Program-made: the position numbers and the translations under genes
Shown here: positions 11,298 to 22,855 of the stretch, one piece after another
Numbering within the stretch: position 1 is the stretch's first letter
Layout of the letters: each line of letters begins with the position of its first letter
The notes under the pieces: model-generated
What the model was told of the DNA's origin: nothing
Databases searched by the model: none
What the model saw: the letters and a program-made list of their open reading frames with translations, nothing else
From: Hsuehochloa calcarea
Taxonomy: Eukaryota > Streptophyta > Magnoliopsida > Poales > Poaceae
Reading direction: 5' to 3'
Assembly: GCA_036346395.1 (NCBI GenBank)
Contig: CM070615.1
Coordinates: 4,655,534-4,719,533 of the forward strand
DNA length: 64,000 nt

Positions 11298-11962
11298 GAT
11301 CGACTAATGACTGAATCATTGGCAAGAGCAAGGTCTGCATCCAAGAACGCTTTGCGGACTGAATTCTCAACAGTTTTAGAAAATGTCTCATCTTCTTGTG
11401 ATGCTTGTGGGAATTCAAAATCCTCAAGAACAACCTTATCACATGCCTTTTTATGTAGGCTGCTGCATCTGAACCCCCATGGCCATCAAATACCTAAAAA
11501 GCAACAACACAGTCAATTCAACTGGTATTACAGAAGATTTACAATATGAATGAATTATAATATAGAACGAGGTGTACAAAAAGGACAATAATTGATAAGA
11601 TTTGATACTGTATAACAAAATCTTGTTGTCATACCTAGAATCCTTTAGGACAATAATAGTTTTCATCGCAGGAACATTTTCGTTTGTAAGAGATGTGGTC
11701 CCCAAAGATTGGCTAATGGCCGAATCATCGGCAAGAGCAAGGTCTGCATTCAAGAACGCTTTGCGGACTGAATTCTCAACAGATTCAGAAAATGTTTCAT
11801 CTTCTTATCATGCTTGTGGGAATTCAGAATCCTGAAAGAACAACCTTATTACATACCTTTTCATGTAGGCTGCTGCATCTGAACCCCTATGACCATCAAA
11901 AACCTAAAAAGCAACAACATAATCAATTCAATTGGTATTACAAAATATTTACAGTATGATAA
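11298..11962. repeat. Tandem exon duplication in the PP2C pseudogene
   Basis: Segments 11298-11551 and 11707-11962 are about 254 bp each and closely similar, at a spacing of about 409 bp. Each contains the second PP2C exon plus its upstream intron edge (acceptor CTTTTTAG on the minus strand). Each copy has its own disabling mutations, so the duplication predates or accompanied decay. Confidence 0.85.
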
Positions 11963-12163
11963 ATACATGTTGTAGCTCATATATACCCCATAGAAGGCAT
12001 TAGGCGCCGGGCACATCAGCAGTGAGCCAAGATGACCTGAAAGATCATCAATTTGGATATGTTCATCTTCCATGTACCACCTAGGTCTAATATCAACAAA
12101 ACTATCAGATCGAATGTTGGGGAGAAGCTCCAGTGATTCCACAGTTGCCTTAAACTCCTGCAT
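11298..12163 (-). pseudogene. Protein phosphatase 2C (PP2C) gene fragment with duplicated second exon
   Basis: On the minus strand, an exon at 12157-11987 encodes an N-terminal PP2C segment containing RPRWYMEDEHIQIDDLSGHL and ending NAFYG at a GT donor. The next exon joins in phase as VFDGH..GSDAAAYMKR, giving the PP2C metal-binding FDGHGG motif. That exon is present twice, at 11903-11707 and at 11493-11298. The proximal copy has FDGHRG and two adjacent stops after FPQA. The distal copy has an intact FDGHGG but a one-base frameshift just after it. The rest of the catalytic domain is missing, so neither product would be a working phosphatase. PP2Cs dephosphorylate Ser/Thr using Mg/Mn; this copy is probably dead. 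Upstream exons were not identified. Confidence 0.75.
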
Positions 12164-13094
12164 TAAGTAGACAAATATTAATTATGTTGCGGTCGCATCT
12201 AATGTGAACAAAGACACCATGCGCCAAAACCATATCATGGGGAAGTTTACACTTCTCGGATCAAATTATGAGATTTGAGTTGCCAACCATCACAAGGCCA
12301 ATCATTCAAAATGTTCACATATCATTATTTCAAACTGACTCAATTGATCGCAAAGTAGTTGAACAAACATTTCAATACTGAATTGATCAAACAACTAAAA
12401 GCATACAAAATTTCAATTCCTAATTAAAGGCCGGCAGTATGCTAAACAAGATAGCATAATCCTAGTATGTCCAGCAATGATTTTAACCACAACAAATCGT
12501 ATTACCAATCTTGTGTAGGCAATCAATCAATATGTGCCCGTGAATAATACTACCTATCTTCTGTAGGAAATCAATCAATACACCCTCAACAGATCAATTC
12601 AATGATTCCACTAACCATTTCTAATTCCATGTTCCCAACCGCCGTCACCAGTAGAAATTACACTTAGAAAGCAACAACAGGAAATGTTGAACCTTTGAAT
12701 TTTAAGCAAGTAATTTCCTCAAGTTACGACAAGAGCACTTGAAATAGAATTAATCCTACAGAAAAAGATCAATAAATTCTCCAATTAATAATCTGAAATG
12801 TTTCAACAACGCCACCCCAAATACACGAGCGATCCTAACCGAGAAGCACCCAGCTCTACCATATCCAACTTGCCCGAGTTGCAAGAAGTCCTCTCAAAAT
12901 GACGATCTTCGGGAACAACAACTCTTACATCTTTATGATACGGTTGCTACAACGAAAAGGAGGGAGGAAGAGTGGATGGGGCTTTGCTCTAGCGAGGCGG
13001 AGAGGGAGAGGTGAGCAGCTATTCTAGCGAAACCGTAGGGACAACCAAAAGAAGGACCAAAAGAAACTGTATCGTAAACGTAGGAAACCGAGAG
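12164..13094. other. Region upstream of the PP2C remnant, no exon recognised
   Basis: AT-rich to about 12780, then mixed composition with a purine-rich part near 12955-13094 that continues across the solo LTR at 16608 onward. A first exon or promoter of the PP2C gene may lie here, but none could be supported. Confidence 0.4.
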
Positions 13095-13099
13095 AGAAT

Positions 13100-16000
13100 G
13101 TCGGACCCGGGAGTAACACCCCAGAATCCTCTGTGCATTTCTGAACTAGTCCCATGATCAGTAGCTAGTTCACCTGATGTGATATGGTAACATCCGTAAT
13201 TCGCATAACTTTATTAATAAGCGAGTTGATTACAAGAAAGGCTTACAAGCCAACAATAAACAAACACGGTGGAAGGCGAAGAAGTAGTGGAGTCGGTGAT
13301 CGCCACAGCAATCGGTAGGGGTAGCGGCCTAGTCGTCGAGATCAAAGTCCTTCTCCTCTGAAATTTATTTGCATGAAGCAAGGGTGAGCACAACTACCGT
13401 GCTCGCAAATTACACCCAATAACAGAGTTAATGCATGCATGGATATATCAAAGGAAGGTTTATTGGTTGAATTTGCATAAAGCAATGTTTTTTTTTAAAT
13501 ATTTGTTACTAAGTTCCAAAGCAGTTATTCTATAGCTAAAAATTCATTTTTATAAATTCTCAAGTTTTATAGTATGATAACCTCCATATGAAACATGGTG
13601 ATGGATACCCTCCTATCACATGGCTAACCGCCCAATTTTACCACAAGGATTAACCATCCTCAAATCATTTGTAAAAATCTTTTGAAATCAAAACCAAAGT
13701 CTAACTTTGAGTAGCTTTGCTCAGCATGTCCATGACCATGGACACGGCTATTCGAATAGTTTTACACTCTGTAGAGGTTGTACAACTTTACTCACAAGAC
13801 ATGAATTCTCTAGTTTGTTTGGCATCAAGTCGATCCACTGCTCACTACCTTAGGTAGCGGTCTAGAGCACTTGTCAAGGCTTTTACAATCGCCATCCATC
13901 GTAGCCTTGCCTCGCTAAGGTTTCGCTTCCATTGGGCTAACCACCACGCCATTCAAGCCCCTCTTGCGCCATGTGGTATCTTGTCTAGCAAACACCCACA
14001 CACCAAAATGGCACAACTACGATGGAATGTTACAAATTATTTAGCCAAGTCCACGCCCATACAGGACATGTGATAATCTGATGTGGCTTAGCAAGATGCG
14101 GCTCGAAGACCGGTCCTTAAGCGACTTAGCGACTTCCAAAATAACCACTGGGCCTCAATCCTCATGATTGAGCAGGTGCATAAACCTACACCCACCAAGC
14201 ATCCATTTAGCCCAAGTACAAACCAACATTTTCATTTTTTCTTTTCAAAGTCATTTGCAAAATCTTCCATGACAAACCAATGCCATAGGGTTTTAAACAA
14301 TAGTTAATCATTTGGCTAAAATTTCCCAAACTAAACAATTTTGGTGTAAGCATGTCTTTACATAATATTTTCAAATGACCCCAGTTCATACTATCGTATC
14401 AACTAGGTTTTTTATCTAGGGTGACAATATATTTGATTCAAATATCAACATTGGCCATACAAAGGATTTAGGCATAACTATAAATTTAAAACAGGTATTT
14501 AAATTACATTGAATAAAAATAAGCATGCAATAATAATTTTAAATAGAATTTAAATAATTTGAAATAATGGGATCAAATATGATCAAAGGTATAACTTGCC
14601 TTGCTTGGTTATGTGTTGTTCTCAAGCAGTCAATCGACTCTCGAAGTCGTCGAAATCTATACTCGTACATAAGCCAAATTCAAATAAAATCCAAATAAAA
14701 TCCAAAAATTATAAAATAAATACTATAAGTAATATATCTACTTTATATGAATATAGGAATTTGAATCGATGGAATCGGAGTTCGTATGAAGAAGAACGAA
14801 TTTCCAGAAGGTTGAAAGTCACGTGAAAAGATAAAATACCGAATTTCAGAATTTAAGATATTGATTTTCCAAAGATAAAGAGGAAATATACACATGGTAT
14901 GACGTGACTATTGATTTGGAGAGAGAAAGTAAGGTGGCTCTTGGGTGACAGCCATGTAGACTATGTGGTGATGTGGCGGTGATATGGCAATGATTTGGTG
15001 TCATATGGCACGACATAGCGGTGCTGAATTATTACGAATTTAAAATTTTGTTTGAATAGAAAGGGAGATAAAATTGAAAGGAACATGTAGGTAAAAGGGC
15101 TCACGCAATTACCCAACAGATGAAGAGATCGGGCTCGACGGAGTTCTCGCCGGACTTGGGGAAGAAGATGTGACCGGTGGTGAAAAAGTTAGTGAATCAA
15201 AATTCCACTTGAATAGAAATATGGAGAATCTCAATAAAAACTCACCAATAAATTTTGGTACATAGTGGATCAACGGATGAGGAGATCGGGCTCGCCGGAG
15301 TTGGAGAAGAAGACCGTCGATGCTTTTGTGGTCGAGGTGAAACAGTATGTATATCAAAATTTGGCTTGAATAGAAATGTAGATAATCTCTATAGGAGCAT
15401 ACCGTAAAATTTGGTGCTAGCAGACTATAGATTGAGAGATCGGGCTCATGGGAGTTGTCACCGGAGTTGGAGAAGAAGGCCAGTCGGTCTTTTGTGGTGA
15501 GGTGAAACAATATGTAAATCAAAATTCGGTTTGAATAAAATGTAAAGAATCTTGAGATGAACTCATTTGGTAAAATTTGACGCTGTGAGCACGGATGGGA
15601 GATCGGGCTCATGGGAGTTGTCGTAGAAGTTGGAGAAGAAGAGCTAGTAGAGGAGCTCAGGGGCGTTTGCGAATCGAGAGAGTGGGGTGTGGAGAATGAG
15701 GAGGAGAGGCTACAGTTCGATTTATAAGCACAAAAGATAGCAGTTTGGCGGAATTCTTCATAGGAGTTATGGCCGGATTTTTGAAATTTGAATTTTTGGT
15801 AGCGATCTTGTAGCAGTAGAATATTCAGAGGAATATTCTTTTGTTTTCAAAATTCGAAAAGCATTAATTAATTCCAGAAAAATAGCAAATAAATTCCGAA
15901 AAATTAGAAACAAATCACAGATATTAAACACCAGATTCTGAAGGCAAATAAAATAATAAAATTAAAAATAATAATTTTATTATTATACAATAATTATTTT

Positions 16001-16607
16001 TATATTACTAAAAATTATTTTTAAACTTGAAAAATAGTAATATTGGTCTAAAAATTCTATAACTTTTTAGAGTAGTTCAATAGGGTATTTTTATCTTAAA
16101 TAAAATATTTTCAACAAAAATTTATCTTTTACTTGTGAACGGCAATTCATTTTTAACTGCCAGATATTACAAAAATCAAATAGGGATTTTTAGAAAATAA
16201 CAGATAGTGTTCAAAAATTCTAGAAAAATTTAAAGAAATTCCTTTATTTATTTTTAACTTAATAAAAATAATTAAAAATTAGATTTATATATTATTTTGT
16301 ACAGTAATTAAACTTATTTTCTGAAATATAAAAAAAACATTTTTAAATACCAAAAATTTTTAGAAATTAATTAAAATTTATTTTCAATTTAAATCCAATA
16401 AAATTACAGAAATTTAATAAAACTCAATAAAATTTCTTTTTGACTTTAAAACCAAGAAATTAAATAATTAATTTTCCTTCTTCCTTTTAACAGCGAAAAC
16501 TCTTTTTAGGTTACAGAAAACCAAGAAAATCTTCGACAGTCAGAAAATCAAATAAAATAATAACTTTATTTATTTTTATTTTGGTAACAGAACTTTGGGA
16601 TGTTACA
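13100..16607 (+). mobile_element. Ty3/gypsy-type solo LTR, 3.5 kb, copy A
   Basis: Begins TGTCGGACCCGGGAGTAACA and ends ACTTTGGGATGTTACA, with exact GAGAA duplications at 13095-13099 and 16608-16612. Perfect flanking repeats and absence of internal gag-pol mean a solo LTR left by recombination. It shares landmarks with copies at 25927, 44904, 49953 and 50792: a GGCTATTCGAATAG motif, GTAGAGGTTGTACAACTTTA, and TATAACTTGCCTTGCTTGG. The length recalls the RIRE3/RIRE8 group of rice gypsy elements, which is tentative. ORFs inside (for example 15109-15612 minus) are incidental. Confidence 0.82.
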
Positions 16608-16612
16608 GAGAA

Positions 16613-17340
16613 GCATCTCGAAAAACAAGCGAGACCAAGAAAAAGAAAACTACAGGAACGAGCATCGGCAACAAAGAGAAAATGCAGAGCCAGATTTATG
16701 GAAAGAGACCCCCCCACACCAAGAAGACCAAATGGGAAATGCACAGACCAACAAAGAACCGTCAGAAAGAAATGGTGAGACTGAGGAGAAGAAAAGTGCA
16801 AGAACGAAGAAGAAGAGCGAGAGGCGACAACTGAGACGGAGAAGCACGACGGGAGAGAGAAGGAAGATGAAACTGACGGAGGTGACAAGAACGAGAAGGA
16901 AGAAACGAGCTGCGCAATGGAGAATAAGACATCGGAAGAAGAGAAGCAGAAACACCAGAAAACAAATCCACCCTAATCTCAAACACCGAAAAACGTTCTA
17001 CACGAAGAACAATGATGGAGGAGTAGAAATGGTGAGAACAGAAGGAGGCCGGGGGGGGGAGGGGGTGAAGATCGACAACCGAAGCAAAGCGCAAGCAAAA
17101 TAAAGTCTGCACAGGAGACGAGCAGGCAAAACACCTTGAAACTTGCGGAAGCAACAAGCGAGCGCAACGTACGAGCTGATCGAATGGTGGACAACAACAA
17201 AACACAATCCAACGCTGCGACTTTGCAGAAGCAACATGCGAGAACAACACAGTCGGCAATCAGACGACGCACAACAAAGCAAAGTGCAATCGAACGATGC
17301 ACAAAAAAATAAGATAACATGGCCACCCTGAGAAGCCCCC
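16613..17340 (-). other. Strongly strand-asymmetric (purine-rich plus strand) tract downstream of a TATA box
   Basis: The plus strand is almost devoid of T for about 700 bp, so the minus strand is pyrimidine-rich. Open frames occur in several phases on both strands (for example 17259-16762 minus) because stop codons are rare in such sequence, and none has a recognised domain. A TATA box just beyond (17353-17361) would drive transcription into the tract on the minus strand. It could be the leader of a decayed LTR element or gene; identity unknown. Confidence 0.4.
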
Positions 17341-17352
17341 AATGCTGCCTCC

Positions 17353-17361
17353 TTTTATATA
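17353..17361 (-). promoter_or_regulatory. TATA box facing the purine-rich tract
   Basis: On the minus strand the sequence reads CTCTCTATATAAAAGGAGGC, a well-formed plant TATA context with a likely start about 30 bases downstream near 17325. It may be the promoter of a truncated LTR or an unrecognised gene. Confidence 0.45.
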
Positions 17362-17479
17362 GAGAGATATGCAGCTCCGTGTAAAAAGTTGTCTGGACGG
17401 AACAACAATCACTAACTGAACTATAAGCAGGCAGCGTATACTGCGTAACTAAATAACATGACGAAGAAAGTTTGCAATT

Positions 17480-18001
17480 ACTCTGTGGTGTTATGCTTAT
17501 TTTTAAAAGCTACTGTGAAAAAAGTTGTGAGAAGTCTATTACTTTGTTTAGTAAATCAGATTAAAGTTGGATAATTTAGGTTAACTAATTGTTGTTCTCT
17601 CACATTTCGTTTAGTAATAATATATCAATTTGAAACTTGGTTAAGAAAAAAAAACAACCAATGAAACACCCAAGTGTTTAAAAGTGGCACAACTAAACAA
17701 GATTATCATAATCTACTGTAATGCTAAACAGAGCCTAAGAAATGCATATGGTGCTTGAACTGCATCGGGAGTAAATCAAAATTTCTAAGCTACTGTAGTT
17801 GAGGAATACTGGGAAATGTATTACTCGATACGTATCTCTAACTGGTAATCTATAGACACAACCTCTTTGCTTAGTCCTCTGAAAATACTCTGAAATAGGA
17901 AAATAATGCAGCCAAGTCTCTTTCTCATACAAAAATACCGCACTTCAAACAAGGCTTAAAAAGAGAAACAAAAATCAAGTTACTCCTACCATGTTTAAGT
18001 G
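17480..18001. other. AT-rich intergenic stretch, possible hAT-like MITE at about 17490-17735
   Basis: Sequence around 17715-17735 (CTGTAATGCTAAACAGAGCC) resembles the ends of common grass MITEs reading GGCTCTGTTTAGCATTACAG in reverse, and a related AAAAGCTACTGTGAAAAAAG lies near 17507. The ends do not align cleanly, so this is only a hint. The rest holds no gene. Confidence 0.25.
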
Positions 18002-18034
18002 ACTAGCACTCGGACGTACGGTCCGAGTGCTAGT
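18002..18034. repeat. Perfect 14-bp inverted repeat with 5-base loop
   Basis: ACTAGCACTCGGAC is followed by GTACG and then by its exact complement GTCCGAGTGCTAGT. It marks the start of the GCAATAT-motif repeat and may be a terminal structure of that element. Confidence 0.85.
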
Positions 18035-18735
18035 GTCGTACACTGTTGCATGCAATATCTCAGTTGCAATATCCCAGTACAAAAAGAGTAAAAAAATGTT
18101 GACGCAACAACAATACGATCCGAACACTACATGAAACAAAATTCATCCCTCAATATTAAAAAAATCTCTGACAAAATCTCATTCTCAATCATTTGCTACT
18201 ACGACACTAAAAAAATACGATACACAACATCTCAAATTACCCACTGCAACAAAAAAAAAATCATATAACTGCAATATGCAATATTTTTAAGGGCACATGC
18301 AACACGTACAAAAACCACTGGCGTCACCCTCAACGACGGCGCCGCGAGGGGCACAGGAGGCACCTGAGGGGATCTTCGGCACCGCGAGGTGGAGCTCGGG
18401 CTCGGGGATGGCCGAGGGGGTCATGGTCGCCGACGCCACGAGGTGGAGGGACGGGGCCACGAGGGTGGCTGCGATGAAGTTCGGAGGTGGACGAGGAGGC
18501 TTGAGGGGTCGGGGTCGACGGCGCCGTGAACATCCAGAATCAAAACAAAGCATTTGAAAAAATGCGTTGAAAAATATTGCAATATCACCGTGAACAGTAT
18601 GCAATATTTTTTTCTATAGGCGCACCATTTTTTTTCTACTAATGCAATATTTTTTCTACAGGTTGCAACATCTCAAAGAGGAGTATGCAACATTCTTTTC
18701 AACGGGTCGTAATAATTTTTTCAAAGGACCGCATG
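18035..18735. repeat. Repeat element with scattered GCAATAT/GCAACAT motifs and a GC-rich core
   Basis: The motif GCAATAT or GCAACAT appears many times (near 18050, 18065, 18272, 18577, 18599, 18643 and 18705) around a GC-rich core at 18300-18540 with open frames on both strands (18297-18557 +, 18604-18287 -). Similar GCAACAT-rich elements are common in grass genomes. No transposase or host domain is recognised. Confidence 0.4.
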
Positions 18736-18736
18736 T

Positions 18737-21190
18737 AAGATCGAGGAGGCCGACTAGAGGGGGGTGAATATGCGATTTTAAAAACTTCTTTGGTTAAAAC
18801 CAATTTGTAATGCGGAAGCTAACAACAAATTGGTTTTGCACAATTAAAGCCTAGATCAACTAGTTTTCTCTAAGTGCACCAACAATAAGATTATTGATAA
18901 TGATTGCAATTACACAAATATATAAGAAATTTAATTCAAAGAATGTAAATTACAATAGTAAAGCACAAGAAGAACAAACCAAGATGACACGATGATGTTT
19001 TACCGTGGTGTTCGGAGACTTGCCGGTCCCCCCTAATCCACGTTGAGGTAAGCCCAACCACGTTGGACCGGCTCAACTGAGCCAACACCTCCAAGGTAAG
19101 TCTAACCACTTGGACCGATTCTCACAACACGAACCAATACCTTGATCCATTCAGGGTTGCTCTTCCTCCACTCCGGATATGGCGAGCACCAAACTACTCA
19201 CAACACGCCGGACCTTCTCATAAACTTCTTGAGAAGATCACCGAACCACGACGCCTCCACGCCATCTAGGTGTCGGTAAACACAAAGAGTAATAAGCCAA
19301 GCCCCTTGCTTAACTCTCACCAAGTGAAACACATGCACAATTGGACGCTCAATCCAATTCTAGTTGCAACACATGCAACTAGAACCTCTCACTTTGCTCA
19401 CAGAGTGCAACACATACACAATTGAGAGGAGAAGCTTACACTAGCTCTGGAGAATGAAATGGGATGCCCAAGGTGGGTATTTATAGTCCACACACAAAAA
19501 CTAGCCGTTTGGAGGAAAAACTGTCGAAAATCAGTAAAACCGGTCAGTCTGCAGGCACAGGGCCGGTCCGTCCGGGCTACAGTACAACGGCTATAAAATG
19601 ACCGTTACCTACAATTCCCGGTCAGTCTGCCCTCTGGTCTGACCAGACCCCCTGTTAGTCCGGGCCTTCTGGGTGGAAGAAAACCAAAAAACATGCTCTC
19701 TAGAAAAAGTTGACCGGCCTTATATGGGCAGTCAGTCCGCACTTTCAACTGCGGTTAGTCCGGCCTTGGATTTCAGCACAGGTGACACTGAGAAAAACGA
19801 TCATAACTTTTGACTCCGATGTCGGAATTGAGTTATCTTGGACTCTATGGAAAGCTTATTCAGAGGGCTACACAACCCATCTGTTTGATTGATCTAAAAC
19901 ACATTTGATCAAATCAAGAAGCACAACTCCAAATAGCTAAGACATAGCCTAAGTCTAAGAAACGAGAAATGAACAATCTTAGACCATGCCAATAAATGAT
20001 GCATGAACTTCAACAATTTACAAAACACATTTGTAAACTTAAGTATCATGCCACAAGGAGTAGGTACATGGACTTCAACCATTTGCAAAACACATTTGCA
20101 AAGTATAGTCACATGCTACAAGGATTAGAAGCATTAGCCTCAGCTTTTTGCAAAACACATTCGCAAATAATAGCATCATGCCATGGAGAGCTAAAGCAAG
20201 TGGGATTGAGCAATCAACACATGATGAGACTCAAGCTACTAGACAAGACCCTTCTTAATAGTACGACAAACCTATACTAGCAATCAAGTCTTCCAACCAA
20301 ACATCAAGACCAGTAAAAGACTATGAACATATTCTTAGCCCTAGCTAGTTATACCTTTGCCTTGAGCATCCTCTTAAAGCTTGACGACGCACATCTTCAC
20401 TTCAAGTCCGGGTCATTATCTTGATATGCATCAACCCATGATGCATCCTTCACATACCCACCATCAACACATGATGGGTCTTCTCCTGACTTGATGATCA
20501 ACTCCTCTTCGAGATCTTGATATGCATCAAAACATGATGCATCATTTTCTTGAACCTTGACTTGATAACGATCAACTCATGATGCTATCCAAAGCCTCCA
20601 TTATCATGAGACATAATCTAATCATCCAGCTCATAAAAAATGTTAGTTTCACAATATGATTATCATTAATTACCACACCATACTATTAACTCATAATGAT
20701 GGAACAAGACTTCAATATTTCCCTTTTTGATAATTGATGATAACCACTTCAATTGCACATAAATTGAATGTAGATAAATAAACATAGAGCAACATGAGTA
20801 TACAAGAACTACACAAGTTATATATACTCCAAGGATATGTTTCAAAGTAGAGATCCCAAGTATGTGTGGAGAACAGAATATGGATCAATACTAATGAAAC
20901 CACAAAAAAATATAGAGTGAACTCCCCCTAAATGTGTGCATACACAAATATGTAATAAGAACATATGCACATATTCAAGTTAAACTTTTAGTGGAGTTAA
21001 ACCTATATTTTGGATCTGAGGAATGCAACAATATATAAGAGTATAAAGTCGAATGCATACCTCCATGGTTTTCATCCTTTTATATCCAAACAAGACTACA
21101 CAAAATCATACTAGATTAGAGAATTAGTCTTACAAGTAGATTTGTCATTAATCAATGAAAGGTGCTAGTCTCATATTTAGATTTATCATT
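18737..21190. mobile_element. Retroelement-derived sequence (GACTAGAGGGGGGTGAATA family)
   Basis: Opens with GACTAGAGGGGGGTGAATAT, also found in slightly different form at 63635, and carries many CCGGTC/GGTCAGTC motifs at 19530-19760, followed by repeated ATGATGCATC..CTTGATATGCATCAA segments near 20420-20590 and AT-rich sequence to about 21190. The opening and CCGGTCAGTC clusters are typical of a widespread grass retroelement end. No gag-pol reading frame is seen. Short near-repeats such as TTTGCAAAACACATTTGCAA recur at about 20030-20165. The borders are approximate. Confidence 0.45.
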
Positions 21191-21790
21191 AATCGCTAAA
21201 ATAATCCATTAACACATAATGGCGGGTCTAGATTCTTCACCGCAGCATCAGAACAATTCATCAGTTTGCAACAAAAGTCAGAAGAAAAGAAAAGGAGAAC
21301 GGGATCAAGCAAAGCCAATGGAAGGTACAGGAAGCTCACGCTTCTTCTTTGAACTCGCATGACCCTTTGGCGCTGACCTCCTTGTTGCAGCGCAGCCATT
21401 GCCACGCAGCCGGATAAGCGGGATGAGGAGGAGGAGGAGAAGGCCCTGAGGAGGTTGTGGGCGGGCGGGGGGCACATCGTCAATTTTGTGGTAGCGAGGT
21501 CGAGGAGGTTGTGGTAGGAGAGCGAAGACATCACCAACTTGAGTTTCCTATTTGTGGGTGTTGCATAAGGAGAGGAGGTGAGGATGGCGCATGAAAAGAA
21601 ATCTGGAAAAGAGAAGAGAGGATGTGACGAGGTGGGATGAGAGTTGGGAGATATCTTTTGTGGAAGCTTCTGGCTTTTGGGGATAAGAACGGCTAGGGTG
21701 GGAGTGGGTGAGGAGCATTTGAGAAAGAGAAGTAGTCCTGCAAGTTAGAGAGGTTAATGAGTTGGTGTGGTGCTGGACAGCGAGACGCCC
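21191..21790. other. Intergenic stretch with an unrecognised minus-strand ORF
   Basis: A 113-codon frame runs 21537-21196 on the minus strand (MVMSSLSYHNLLDLATTKL...). Its first residues faintly recall the SYxNLLDLA start of class II trehalose-phosphate synthases, but the similarity ends there, so no function is assigned. The remainder is GA-rich sequence without other features. Confidence 0.25.
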
Positions 21791-22070
21791 GATTTATTTC
21801 TCTCTATCAGACGACTGGGCAATATAGTTTTCCTTTTAATAACGCACACAGAGATAACTCCTTGCAAAAAAAAAAGGTACTACACAGTTCTCAAACACAC
21901 AAAAAAACTGAACTTTAGATCAAATATAACAAAAGGAAACTTTCAACATTATGACAATTCACAAGTACAAAGAGAAACACCTCTTGGTGGGATTGTAGAG
22001 TTATGACTGTACAACTCCATCTTTACGCACATGTGAGCACGCTTGATAAGAATTCTATGAGATCGCGGTC
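21791..22070 (+). repeat. 280-bp direct repeat, copy 1
   Basis: GATTTATTTCTCTCTATCAG through ATGAGATCGCGGTC is repeated almost exactly at 22575-22855; I see only one single-base insertion separating them. The ends are not TG...CA, so an ordinary LTR pair is unlikely. Confidence 0.92.
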
Positions 22071-22574
22071 GGAAATGAACTACAAGGATCTTTGGCCCGA
22101 CATGGTGCCTTTGGGTCCCAACGGGGACTTGAAGAGAATAGGGAAGGGGCGGCGGCGGGGCGGCTAACCGGAATGACATGGATGCTAGTCAGCGTACCGT
22201 ATTAGCCGCCGACGGTGAAGTGCGGGATATGCAAGACCCTGGGCACTCAATGAAGGATTGTCCCATGGACCTAGTTCGTCCGGTCGTCACTCGGTGTAAG
22301 TAATTTAAAGTTTTCTGTCTTGCTTGTTATATCAGCGCAAAATTATCTGAGACCGGCTATGGACTCTTGACAAACTTCTACAAGAGGATGTTGCGAGCGC
22401 GCAGCAGCTTCTTGAAGAAAGCGACTAAAATACCGGATTTTCAATGAAAGATGCTCGGTGCCACCACGTTTGCGGTCGAAGTGTGTGTGGTGAGCCGGCG
22501 AGAGATCATTCGATCCACACACGGACCACGGCGCGGGCGTCTCTCGATCGCGGCCACTACATGGTAAGCGCCTT
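22071..22574 (+). other. Spacer between the direct repeats with a broken CCHC zinc-knuckle-like motif
   Basis: About 504 bp, GC-rich at 22130-22260. Near 22220-22275 the sequence would encode a Cys-x2-Cys-x4-His-x4-Cys-like knuckle (visible as CGICKTLG, then after a one-base shift SMKDCPMD), followed by a possible GT donor (CGGTGTAAGTAA). It may be a fragment of a retroelement or a host zinc-knuckle gene. A minus-strand frame (22651-22343) overlaps it without recognised domain. Confidence 0.35.
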
Positions 22575-22855
22575 GATTTATTTCTCTCTATCAGACGACT
22601 GGGCAATATAGTTTTCCTTTTAATAACGCACACAGAGATAACTCCTTGCAAAAAAAAAAGGTACTACACAGTTCTCAAACACACAAAAAAACTGAACTTT
22701 AGATCAAATATAACAAAAGGAAACTTTCAACATTATGACAATTCACAAGTACAAAGAGAAACACCTCTTGGTGGGATTGTAGAGTTATGACTGTACAACT
22801 CCATCTTTACGCACATGTGAGCACGCTTCGATAAGAATTCTATGAGATCGCGGTC
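22575..22855 (+). repeat. 280-bp direct repeat, copy 2
   Basis: Near-identical partner of 21791-22070. The only difference I see is one extra C (GCACGCTTCGATAAG versus GCACGCTTGATAAG). Near-identity implies a recent duplication. Confidence 0.92.

Noticed and set aside
16511..17342. Several overlapping ORFs of 100-167 codons on both strands
   Set aside because: The tract nearly lacks T on one strand, so stop codons are rare in many frames at once. None shows family features.
21196..21537. Start of a trehalose-phosphate synthase gene (SYHNLLDLA)
   Set aside because: Only about nine residues resemble the family, and the rest has no match to the expected N-terminus.
21791..22855. A small LTR element (TRIM) formed by the 280-bp repeats
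   Set aside because: The repeats lack TG...CA ends, and no primer-binding site or purine tract was found at the expected places. A simple duplication is more likely.
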